From Gracilariopsis chorda (Eukaryota; Rhodophyta; Florideophyceae; Gracilariales; Gracilariaceae): 64,000 nucleotides of DNA. Shown here piece by piece: positions 1 to 10,531 of this stretch. Where the stretch lies: positions 124,001-188,000 of the forward strand of contig NBIV01000042.1 of NCBI GenBank assembly GCA_003194525.1. Reading direction: 5' to 3'. The stretch's first letter is position 1. Each line of letters opens with the position of its first letter. The notes beneath the pieces are model-generated. The model worked only from the letters and a program-made list of their open reading frames with translations. It had not been told where the DNA came from and searched no databases. Position numbers and translations under genes: made by a program.

Positions 1-656
1 AGGCGTTGTTGCTGGAAAGCGAAGCTTCCTCATTCCCGCTCACTGCGGATGGGAACCCTGGACAGGGATTTGATACTGTGCATTTAGTGCAGGAGGATGG
101 TGTGTCGATACCCACCAGTGATTTACCGTCAACGACGGAGATGACCCGTGATACGGGAACGGAAGACCCCGTTTTGTACGGTGGTAACAGTCGGGTTCAA
201 CCCCAACGACTCCAGTTTTCAAACGGTCAATCCCATTATCAACGGCCTGGGTGGACTGACACCCGCCCTGCGGTTCGCTTCTCCGATACTCGGAATAATA
301 ATCCGCGTGTCGCGGTATTGGCTCTCATTTGCCACCTGTGCTATGCCCATGGCCATACCTCACCTCAGTGTATTTGTTCACTGAAGGATATGGCCAAGGT
401 GGTGGCAAATTATGAGGCCCTCACTCCAGAGGAGAAACGTTCCGTCCCGACGGCTTCCTACCTCCGTGCTAAAACGGACTTTTCCCATGCCCTACCACAG
501 ATCCCGCGTGCGCGGCAAGCTTCATACGCCCCGATTCGGGAGATCACGCAACCATCCGTTGCAACCCCGCTTATGCGGATAGAAACCCCCGTCAACGGGA
601 TGAAGCGCTCGTTGTCGAGGAAACCAACCCACCGCCGAAGGCGGAAAACTAACTGA
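1..656 (+). pseudogene. gag: gag, C-terminal part, copy A
   Basis: This is the C-terminal third of the Gag polyprotein, whose N-terminal part lies outside the window. A CX2CX4HX4C zinc knuckle (CHLCYAHGHTSPQC) near 331-372 is the nucleic-acid-binding nucleocapsid motif of retroelement Gag proteins. The upstream part aligns by eye with the 724-residue Gag of copy B. pol starts just downstream in another frame, so the family probably makes Gag and Pol as separate or frame-changed products. Part of a fossil element. Confidence 0.85.
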
Positions 657-669
657 GGGAGTCTCCCCT

Positions 670-3600
670 TTGGGAGAGGCGTCCTCAAGAACGAGGCTGT
701 TGGCGCCCGAGGCGTCCTCGCCTCGCTCCCCGGTGAAAGTCCTCTCGAGGAAAGACGCCGCTGACGCGGACTCTGCGCACCTCGGTGTGTTGCGTCGCCC
801 GTGGATACGGAGTAAAAATCCCCGGATTCCCGGTAGAGTCTTGGTCTTGGCCAAGCGCAATTATAAGGTCTATGCCGACCTTGGCCTTGACCCCCAGTTT
901 ATGGTGAGGTTTCTCACCGTCCTGGATACAGGTGCAGGCCCCAACTTCGTTGTGGAATCATTGTTACCCCCGCTTGTGCGGTCTCGTATCCGCTCTGACG
1001 CGGTCCCCGACATTTCGGATGCGAATAACAACCCGTTACAAACGGTGGGCACAGTGGACCTCGTCGTGAGACTTGGTACCTCCGTGGTGAAGTTGGACTT
1101 CATCGTTTGCCGTTCATTGGCAGCACCAGTCATACTGGGATGTGATTACTGCGACAGATTTGTCGACGCAATCAGGCCCCGCCTCAGGCGTGCAGAACTT
1201 GACGACGGATCGTCGGTTCCGATTGTTCTCCGCCCGCTAAAGCGGTCCTCTCGGAAACAAGTTCCGCTCCCTGCTGCGCAGGAACCACCGCCCCCGTCCC
1301 GCGAATCCACCAAGCTCCGCGTCGCTGCCTCGGTTTCTATACCGGCTGAGTCCCAAGTCTGGGTGCAGGTAAATTCCCGTCACCACGGTCTTCGGGTTAT
1401 ACAACCCCTCGCCTCGTTGTACGAGAAATCCCAGCTGGCGCTGGCTAATGGAATTGTCTCCATTTCCCCGGATGTTCCTTTCCGGATATTGGTTGCCAAC
1501 CTTGGCAAACACCCCCAGTATCTGGTCAAACACCAAGTAATTGGGAGTGTAACCCCCCACCCTATGGGAATGCTGCCAACGAAGATGACAGCCGCCGATG
1601 TACTCGGAGTTACCACCTCTTCTGAGGAGTTCGCCCAACCGTCCGGAGACGTCAAGTCTAAGGAGGGGGAGGAAACCGCTACTTCAGCGTCGAACACACC
1701 GAGTAACTCGGAATTGCGAACCACACCTGTTCCACAGGACAATGCTCCATCGATGAACGACCAGATTGATTCGGAAAAGGCATTTGAAGCGCTGGAATTC
1801 AGCCACGTGCCAGAGTCGCACCGCGACAAACTCCGTACTATGTTACGGGAATTCACCACAATGTGGGATGGCTCGCTTGGCGAGATTAATGCAACGGAAC
1901 ACCGGATCGATTTAATCCCCGGTGCGCGACCGGTTGCACAACCCCCTTACAGGGCAGGTCCGAAAGCTCGGGAAGAGGAGCAGTCCCAAGTGGACAAGAT
2001 GCTCCGCGCAGGTGTGATTGAGCCCGCTCAATCACCCTGGGCATCCACAGTTGTACTGGCTTTAAAGGCCGACGGAACCTGGAGGTTCTGTGTCGACTAC
2101 CGCCGGCTCAATGCCGTGACTGTTAGGGACACGTACCCCATCCCTCGTATGGACGAGTGCATTGACTCCCTTGGAGACGCCACCGTGTTCACGGCCCTTG
2201 ATGCCAATTGGGGATATTGGCAAGTACCTGTCAGACAGGAGGATCGCGACAAAATCGCATTCAACTGCCATGCAGGGACGTACCGCTTCAAGCGGATGCC
2301 ATTTGGGTTAACCAACGCCCCCGCCACCTTTCAGCGTGCAGTAGATATTCTACTCAACCGCTTTAAGTGGCGGAGCTGTCTGGTCTACCTTGATGATATT
2401 ATCATCTTCTCCAACTCGTTGGACGACCATCTCACTCACGTCCGAGACGTGCTGACCGTACTCCGCGATGCGGGAATTAACCTCAAGTTGAGTAAATGCG
2501 AGTTTTTCACAGATACTGTGAAGTATCTGGGTCACATTATCCGTCCTGGACGGTTAGCGATCGAGAAAGCTCGATTCAAATCCCTCGTTGAGGCGAAAGA
2601 ACCCCGTACTCAAACGGAACTGCGCTCCTTTCTGGGGCTGGTCAACGTCTATCGACGGTTTATCCCGAACTTTTCGGATACTGCAGCGCCCCTGAACGCG
2701 TTGTTGCGAAAGGGGAACCCCCCAAAACTGAGAACATTTACGCCCGAGCAATCGGAAGCTTTTAACTCCTTAAAGGAGGCTGTCACATCAGCACCAATCC
2801 TACATCTCCCAAAACTTGGGTTGCCATACTCCGTAGATACGGACTCGAGCGACTACCGAGTCGGGTGTGCTCTTTTTCAAACCACCCCCGAGGGGGAACG
2901 ACATCCAATTGGTTATTGGTCACGTTCGCTCAATGTTCATGAGCGGAACTACTCCGTATCGGAGAAAGAGTGCCTCGCCGTCGTATGGGCGATGACCACT
3001 CTGCGCCCCTACCTTATGGGAATTCACTTCACCGTGTACATGGATCATTCCTCATTTAGGTGGTTGATGAATATCTCCGACCCGTCGGGACGCCTCGTGC
3101 GCTGGAGACTCCGCCTCGCGGAATATGACTTTCAAGTCATTTATAAAAAGGGTGCGCAGAACACCCAGGCCGACGCTTTGTCGCGGTTACCCACAAGTGG
3201 GGAAGCACTCCCAACGGAGGATGATGAAGTCCCATGTTTCATGGCTATAGACCCGGATGATCCGGAATATGCCGTCGAGGCTGGGCCAGAAAACTGGGAC
3301 GAGGATGCTGACTTTGACGAACTACTCGCGTCGCGAGATAAATCTGAGAACCCGTTACCGGGAAACTTTGTACCGGTATCACCGGAAGAAATGATCCGAG
3401 AACAATTCGGCGACCCATTCTGTACGAGAATTCGTGCCCGTATCAACGGTGGTGAAGATCTCCCTTTCGGGGTAAACGACAAAGGCTACCTCGTAAGGAA
3501 GGTCGAAGCCCGCCCACAGATTGTGGTACCACATTCCCTGCAATCGCGGGTGTTACATCTATCACACTACGCCCCCATTGGAGGTCACCCAGGTGGGAGG

Positions 3601-6378
3601 AAACTCTACCTAACCCTGCGAAGGGATTTCTATTGGCCCGCAATGGCGGTGGATTGCTACGCAGCTGTGCGGTTTTGTAGCGAATGCGCGAAGAATCGCG
3701 TCAAACTCCGCAAAAATGCGAAGAAGATGAAACTATTCCCCGCAAGGGTGCCACTCGAGTTTATCGCAATTGTTTTTCTCGGACCACTACTCACCACAAA
3801 ACGTGGAAACAAGTTTCTACTTGTCATCACCGACCGCTTTTCTAAGCTGGTACGGACTGTCCCTCTTCGGAGGATAACCGCTCTCACGGTGGCCCAGGCT
3901 CTGGTGACGCACTGGATTTTTGTCTACGGTCCCCCTGTGGAGGTGCTCTCCGACAACGGGAAGCAGTTCGTGAGCAAGTTCTTCCAGGATGTTTGTCGCA
4001 TCCTGGATGTCAAGAACTTGTTCACGACTACCTACCACCCCCAGTGTAATGGGCAAGTTGAACGGTTTAACCGGACGTTACTCGCGGCGTTACGTTCCTA
4101 CGTCGCTGACCACCCAACGAATTGGGATATCTACGCTGATGCGGTAACCTACGCGTACAATACGCAGGTACACCGGACTACCGGAGTTTCGCCATTCGAG
4201 TTGGTTCTATCTAGAACACCCCCGCCTGTGGCGCTGGAACCCCAAGCTACCTTGGCCAATTTCCCATCTGTGGGTATCTACCGGCAGCAATGGAAGCAAT
4301 GGCTTTCCAAGCTGGTCCCCGCTGCGCGGAAGCCTATGGCACGGGCCCAAGCCACTTACAAGCGGGATTTTGACGCTCGCTTGCGAGGAAAGACCCCCCC
4401 GATTCGGGCAAATAACTACGTCTTCATCAGGAAGGAGTACTACAACCCGGAACGGGAGAAGCGTCACAAACTCTCGCCTGTGGCGGATGGACCCTTCAAG
4501 GTCATCTCTGTTAACACCGACACTGTCGTGGTAGAGATGGGCGACACGCACGAACGGATTTCCCGTGATCGTGTTGTCCTTGCCCCTCCTCCCTCGTCAG
4601 AGGTAGTCCTGGATCCAGGCAACCCCGTTTCTACGGACACTGCAACACCGGAACCATCCGGGAGTACTAGACCTACGGTACTACCACACCCCAGCCGGGG
4701 ACTCTCAGACCCACCGACTCTGTCGGACTCACCGGCTCAGCCGGGTAATTCGGGCCCCTCAGCGCCCGCCCCTACCACGTCTGCCCCACTGGCGCGCATC
4801 TATACCCGCCAGGTGGGAAATGTTATCCCTTATCCCGCCGCTCCGTCTAAGGAGGGGGAGGAGAACACTCGTCTTCGAGGAACAATATCGCCGTCGCAAC
4901 GGGGAACACACCGTAACATACGGAACACTGACCGTGGAGCACGGAGTATGTCATGCGACACTAATCCCCCGTTCCCGGGCAGTACTGTGCAACAGGAACC
5001 AGACGCGCAGGCCCCGCAAAAGCGGCAAATACACCGTTTGTCACGGGAAAACGAGAAGCCTCACTCCAATACTGCAGCAGCGGAAAGGCAATCGCCCGAT
5101 CCATCCCCGGAGGCATCGCCACAAACGCGGAAAACATACCGTGCTACACGGGAAGTTGAATCGCAACTACCACACACCCCTGTCAGGGAAGGATCCCCGA
5201 TAAGGGAGTATGGTGACGATTGCCCCAATCCCCTGAGCAGGGCGATGCCTCGAAGCCGCCGTTGGCGGAAGTCCCCGCGGAAGCGGTTCAATCAGGTCGA
5301 TCAGACCCGCGCCCTGCGGAGAAGAGGCGCCCAGATACACCAGCGCCGCTGGGAAATCCCCACACCCAACCTGGGGAAAAAGGCAGCCAAGCCGCAGTCG
5401 AAGCTTTAAGCCCTGGCTCGCAAGCACCGGAAACGCCTCCCGTCTTTGACGGAATCGAAGCCCCCGCTACAGGGAATAATTTGCGCCAACCCCCGCAACG
5501 CTGCGTCGAAGAACCGAGGAACTCGGGAAAAACGCGCGCCATCGCACGCTCGAAACCGGTCGTACCGGACGCTGCTCCTCCTCATGGAGATGGTGCACCG
5601 CGCTTAGCGGCAATTCCCCTGAAAAGGGTGTCATCGGCACCTGCCCGGCACCCCCCAAAGGGGAATTTTGACCAAAATACCGGTGTACCGGAGTTAGCCC
5701 CAGGCAACCCGTCAGTAGCCGGGGACACCACGGCATCGCCGGAACGTATGGTGCAGAGCGCTCGTGTGCCTGGCAGGGAGGCGGTTTGCAACCCAATCAC
5801 CGTGTCGCACGGGACCCCCCCAGGGGATTGCGGAAATGCCGATCCAGCAGGAGCGGTCATCTTCCCGCAAACTCGCGGTTCGTGAGCTCAACCGCGAAGG
5901 CGGAGCCCAAGTCCCCCGCCGACTGGTGGTTCGCCCGCAATACCGCGAAAGCTGAAATGAACCTGCCCCAATGGGGAATAACATGCCGGTGAAAACCGTG
6001 GCACCACACACCCTCTTGAGGGATATCTTCCCGCATGAGCAGTGGCCGCTATCACATCGCACGGCATCGCCGGAGTTATCGCCGAACACCCTGCTAAGGG
6101 ACATTATACCGCACAGCGGGCAGCCCCCGCAAGGGAATACAACCACCACCCGGCACGGCCGGCAGGTCTACGAGCGAGAGTTCGTAGTAGACCGACTTGT
6201 CGGACACACCTGGGACCAGGATGGTATTCTACAATACCGCGTCCGCTGGTACGGGTATGACCCCAGTGGGGATACGTGGGAGCCAATCGAACACCTCCCA
6301 CGGTCGCAGGTCGTGCGATACCACCGTCAAACGGGAACTGCAGCTCCAGCCACGCTGGTAAATGCCCAAGTTGGGTAA
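670..6378 (+). pseudogene. pol: pol polyprotein with chromodomain, copy A (broken)
   Basis: The pol region encodes, in order: an aspartic protease (VLDTGAGPNFV, about 920-960), reverse transcriptase (FCVDYRRLN near 2088; YLDDIIIF near 2390), RNase H (VDTDSSDYR near 2840), integrase with an HHCC zinc-binding domain (LSHYAPIGGHPGG near 3560, then CSEC) and a catalytic core, then a long Pro/Arg-rich linker of about 500 codons and a chromodomain (VRWYGYDPSGDTWEP near 6240). The chromodomain is known in chromoviruses to steer integration to marked chromatin. The fossil is broken in roughly two or three places. The whole stretch is crowded with short perfect inverted repeats (see findings). Confidence 0.92.
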
Positions 6379-6634
6379 CATTGCCGCGCGAACGGAGGGC
6401 GATAGGAAAGGATAACAAGGCAAGGTCCGTCGAAGACGGGGAACTCAAATGAGAATCACCGTTCAAAACGGGAAAGTTTATTCAAGGGAGCAGCTAGCTC
6501 CCCACAAAACTATACTACAATAGCCGGCTATGCCAGGAAAGAAGAACCGGAGACGGCGCACGCGCTTTTATCACCCATTTCCGTCTGGGAACCCTCCGCG
6601 TCCGCGGTCGTTTTCCCGTCTTAGGGGGGGGATA

Positions 6635-7461
6635 TGTAGTGCAACGCCCTCAGGGAGGGATTCTTGGTACTTGAACGCTTTCCCGATATTATCGGTTGTG
6701 TAGTGTGTATATCAACTACGCCCCACTATGGTGGATATGGACACGTGGGACACGGTTTTGGGTCAATTGCCGGTTGGCCACAGTAGTGGATGTTGCCACG
6801 AAATGTGGAGTATTTTAGTTATTATTATTTATTATTTTCACACCCATTTCTGGGAAGCTAGTACTTAGTGCGACGGCGCACTGCCGTCGCACCAGTAAAA
6901 CTTCCCCAACAAGGGACCCCAACCTGGGGAATTGGCTCTAGTTGTTACCGCTTGCGCGCGTGCTCTACTCCTCCTTGGAGGGAAACGCCGTAAACCACGG
7001 GACATCTAACCCCCTTGCACATCTAAAGAAGCCCATTCTTGGGAGTATAATTGTTCCAATCATATTGGTGTTTCGCCCTGTATAGGGAGTCCTGTCCACC
7101 GGCATCGCCGTATCTGTTCGTCGCTCTCGCGACTCACTTCGTCCTCTCTTCCTCTTCTTCGCCCTTCGTTCTTCCCCTTTTTAGGGTAGCACCTCCCGCT
7201 ACCCGCGGCCCTCGTGTGCGCATCCGCTCACACACCCCCACTTACGTGGAAACATACCTCTACTGAGGATCACACCCCGCTCACGCGGATATCGATTCTT
7301 CGCCTTCACCTCCCTGCGCGAGTCGCGACAGGTGTCCCTGGTCTTACAAACCGGCTTCGCCGTGACACCTCTGGGAGGGCTCTACCCAACTGGGTTCACC
7401 TCGTGAGAGGAAGATCCCGAACGTCTTTCGGTGTTTTTCCCCTTTGGGGCATTGCACCACA
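6635..7461 (+). repeat. 3' LTR of Gypsy copy A
   Basis: This 827-bp LTR starts TGTAGTGCAAC and ends GCATTGCACCACA, so it has TG...CA ends with an imperfect terminal inverted repeat (GTGCAA/TTGCAC). It matches the two LTRs of copy B in reverse orientation. A G-rich polypurine tract (about 6622-6632) sits directly upstream, as expected for plus-strand priming. It contains a perfect 10-bp stem (GTGCGACGGC / GCCGTCGCAC, 6868-6892, 5-nt loop) and many smaller ones such as CCGATA/TATCGG and CCTCC/GGAGG. Confidence 0.9.
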
Positions 7462-7586
7462 AAGGTCTAGACCTACAGAAAGTGGTAGCAGATGGATCAC
7501 TCACATTATCGGTTCCAGCACAAGCGGCGCCAGAACTGAGTGAGACGCAGCAATAGGCGTTTCGTACCGAAACGTTTCGCAAACGG

Positions 7587-9095
7587 TTGTTTGAGGCGTC
7601 GCTTGGAGCATGGTTTATGAAGCCTTTGACTGTTACATCTGGAATGAAAGAAGGATCTGAGAATGAAAGCAAAGTATTAAAGCTGCTCCCAAATTTCTTC
7701 GCAAAGAACCTTGTGTCACGAGGCGAAGCATTCCAGGCTGACTATAATATGCGTGAGAACTTCAACAGGAGCATCACTATCGAATATATTAGGACTGTGG
7801 ATTTATTGGGAGGAAGAGATGTCCTGCTTTTGGCTGGTAGTCCGGATGGAATTGTAGGATACCGGGATGGCAGTCCAACAAACGCTGTGGCTGTTGAGAT
7901 AAAGACAATGACCTCACTGAGAACTATTCAGGCCGCGAAGAGCGTGTGTGAAAGCTACTGTGAAATTGTGCATTTGTCAGGGATTGGCTACTCTGAGTAT
8001 GCTACAAGACTATTCCATAAACTCGTGCCAACCTCAGCCTATCGATTGCAATGCATGCATCACGCAGCGGTGCTCTGCAATGAGAAGGTCATATTTGTTG
8101 TTGCCAAAGGCTGCGACACTGGCGTGGGCGGTATAATTTATGCCGTACTACTCGAATTCTCTCGAAGCATAGTGGCGAACTACAAATTCTGTTTGTCTGG
8201 CATACGAAGCATGGCATTTTCATGGGTTGGGCAGGAAGCAAAACACATTCCGGATTCTTACGATGATCTTTTGCAGAAAACGTATGTTACTGATTTGTTC
8301 TCTTTTGTTTCATTTTATAACATAAGCAAGGCCTACAAAGATCTTTGCTCGAAGCAAGGGCCGCTTGTTCCTGCTCGCATGATACGACCGACGTGTCTGG
8401 TTTACTGGAATCATTTGAAAGGCGGTGTTGATGAATTTAGCCGAAACATGAAGAACTTGTCTTCTACGAATTCATCCGAGAACCCAATCGTTAGCGTTAT
8501 TGGAAGATTGCTCGGTGCCCAGGTTAATAATGCTGGAATTGTATTCAGATTGCTTGCCGCTCGTAACAGAAACTTGCTACCCACAACTATAGACCAATGC
8601 AGCATACAACAGAAGGGCTACAGAAGATTGCGACACAATGTTACCAAGTGCATGTCATTTTCTTCTTTTGCAAAGCAATTGGCAAAAGAATTTGCATTGG
8701 AATACAAACGTTTGTCTGTCCAGCAAACATCGCCAGCTTTAGCCTCATCTAACCTTTCGGAAAATGTTGTGATGAAACCGATGTACACAAGAAATGTCGT
8801 ACAAAATTATAACAGAGATAATGATGCTAACAGAAGGTTAGCGAATTCTTCGTTGCATGTAGTAGTGAATGCGAAAGCTCCATACTGCTCGCTCTACTCA
8901 TTTAGCTATTCTGTTAAACGAGGCAGCAAAGTGTTTACGAAAAAGGGCGGGTCAAAAGTTGTGCAATGGTGTGGGTTGTGTCGACAACCTGTGTGTTCTT
9001 CGTGCTGGGATTCTTGGTATTCCAAACGTCTTTTGGGTAGGGCGGCAATTTCTACAGATGAGCTGCAAGAACTTGAAGAAAAGGCGGAAGCATGA
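7587..9095 (+). CDS. YqaJ-like PD-(D/E)XK nuclease / piggyBac-like protein, 5' end cut by LTR element
   Basis: The 502-residue open frame starts at a non-ATG codon; the first in-frame ATG is ten codons on, at 7617. The N-terminal third has the hallmarks of a YqaJ/lambda-exonuclease-type PD-(D/E)XK fold: GMKEGSENE, then AGSPDGIVGY, then AVEIKTMTS, then YRLQCMHHA, that is SPD...EIK plus the downstream Q/H motif. The middle holds WNHLKGGVDEFSRN, which resembles the NxxGGVD-D segment of piggyBac-type DDE transposases. The C-terminus has a Cys cluster (WCGLCRQPVCSSCW), again like the Cys-rich end of piggyBac proteins. The same frame reads upstream to the LTR junction at 7461 apart from one TAG at 7554-7556, so Gypsy copy A seems to have inserted into this gene. 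Probably a transposon protein; function beyond the motifs is inference. Confidence 0.55.
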   Translation: MFEASLGAWFMKPLTVTSGMKEGSENESKVLKLLPNFFAKNLVSRGEAFQADYNMRENFNRSITIEYIRTVDLLGGRDVLLLAGSPDGIVGYRDGSPTNAVAVEIKTMTSLRTIQAAKSVCESYCEIVHLSGIGYSEYATRLFHKLVPTSAYRLQCMHHAAVLCNEKVIFVVAKGCDTGVGGIIYAVLLEFSRSIVANYKFCLSGIRSMAFSWVGQEAKHIPDSYDDLLQKTYVTDLFSFVSFYNISKAYKDLCSKQGPLVPARMIRPTCLVYWNHLKGGVDEFSRNMKNLSSTNSSENPIVSVIGRLLGAQVNNAGIVFRLLAARNRNLLPTTIDQCSIQQKGYRRLRHNVTKCMSFSSFAKQLAKEFALEYKRLSVQQTSPALASSNLSENVVMKPMYTRNVVQNYNRDNDANRRLANSSLHVVVNAKAPYCSLYSFSYSVKRGSKVFTKKGGSKVVQWCGLCRQPVCSSCWDSWYSKRLLGRAAISTDELQELEEKAEA

Positions 9096-10531
9096 TATCT
9101 GAAGCAAACTTCAACGTAAAGACCTGTTCTTTAGTTTTGTGCATTGAGAGACATGTACGGTGAATCTCTTTCGAGCTGGGTGAGGTTCTACAGCGATCTA
9201 GAGAACTTCACTGTGTGGCAATTGGTTCTCCAAAAATCTCCATAAATCACCGCGTTCTTAGAGTGAACGAAAATGTTCACTGAACCAGCACGGGGTTAAA
9301 GTGGGGGCCCGCGTTTCATGTTACATTAAATGAGGGGTGAAAGTGGGGTGATTTATGAGCATAATGGCGATCCAAAATGAAAACAAATTTTTAATATCAT
9401 CTCGCGGTGGGTTTAGTTTTGTTACTTGGATGGTAAAAAGATGTCAATTAATTCACTATCACATCCCCGTTGGAGATGGCCTAGAATTCAGTGGAATGTG
9501 TGGACAGAACTGCACGCTCCACTTAACGTCCAGTGCAGCACTTCAAAGCCACGATTTCATTAATTTCTGATTTTTCATGCATTTTCTTCAAAAATGACAG
9601 CAATAATGACGGTTCATGAAGAAATCGGTGATTTGCACTTGGATATGCAACCCAGACGCTGTCAGCTACTGTAATAAAACCGGATCATTGATATAAAGCA
9701 TAATCTCGATCCATACGTCATAATCACGATCGGATTGTCTGGTTTGAATCAAGTTTGATTGAACTGGCTCAAGGATAGGGTTGAGCTTGTGGCACCATAT
9801 CGGATACAGTTGACAGTTTATCCTCCGAGTAGACAACATGGAAGGCACAGCGGACCACTCCGTGTCCAAATTATGGAGTCCCCGGCTCCCAGCTCCAAAG
9901 TTTGTGGTCCCGAGCTGGTCCAGAACAGAGCTCAATAGGCGTCGTGGACCAGGCCCGTCGAGTCATTAAAAAAACATTTCTCCAAAGGAGGAGAAACATT
10001 TTAAATGTTTCAGACAACAGCTCCAAAATCTTTCAAACCGATTTACGCCTCCGCCTTCACCAGATGACGTTCAACTGTTCAGCTATTGTTAACACTGGCT
10101 CTCTCCATCGGTAAGGCCCGCGTCTTTGCAATTTTGGCGTCCCTCGACGCGCTGTCGTTCCCTTTCTCCCCCTATGCGCCTTCTTCACACGCCTCTCTCG
10201 ACGTGCCCTCAAAGAACAGAGCTATGCTCTTACGCAAATCTATGCGAGAAACTCTTGCGAGCTCGTTGCAATTTCGGACCGTAGGGCTTTGAAGAACATC
10301 AGCAGGACGAATTGGTTGGTAGAGGAAGAGGTGCAGTCGGAAGCGGCCTCACATACAATATGCGCAAATCTGCCCACAGAGGGCAGTAGGGGTGAGGAAG
10401 CTCCTGCAGGTTCGGGGGCCTCTCTGGTCCACGTGCCCAGTGTAGACTGCGAAGAAGAACTTCGTATTCAACCTGCTGAACACGAAGGCTACAACGTGAT
10501 GTAAACAGAACTACATCCTTCGCAGAGCGAG
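9096..10531. other. No recognisable gene; small hairpin
   Basis: I see no convincing coding sequence here. A 10-bp inverted repeat (ATAAATCACC at 9242-9251, GGTGATTTAT at 9347-9356) brackets about 95 bases and could be a terminal or subterminal remnant of the element carrying the nuclease gene. GC-rich palindromic words (for example GGAGTCCCCGGCTCC near 9872) occur further on. The last part probably belongs to the 5' region of the hAT relic. Confidence 0.4.

Larger units (their letters stand above)
1..7461 (+). mobile_element. Ty3/Gypsy chromodomain LTR retrotransposon, copy A (5' part outside window)
   Basis: The window opens inside gag. It then shows a zinc knuckle, an aspartic protease (DTGA), a reverse transcriptase with YLDD, RNase H, integrase and a C-terminal chromodomain, followed by a polypurine stretch and an LTR. 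The protein order protease-RT-RNaseH-integrase-chromodomain is that of Ty3/Gypsy chromoviruses (Metaviridae). The copy is closely related to copy B at 33180-44389. It is a fossil: the coding part is broken, with roughly two or three breaks. The space between pol and LTR is only about 250 bases, so most of the antisense accessory ORF seen in copy B is absent. Age cannot be judged because the 5' LTR lies outside the window, but LTR length (827 against 805 in copy B) and scattered differences suggest it is not a sister of the most recent insertion. Confidence 0.93.
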
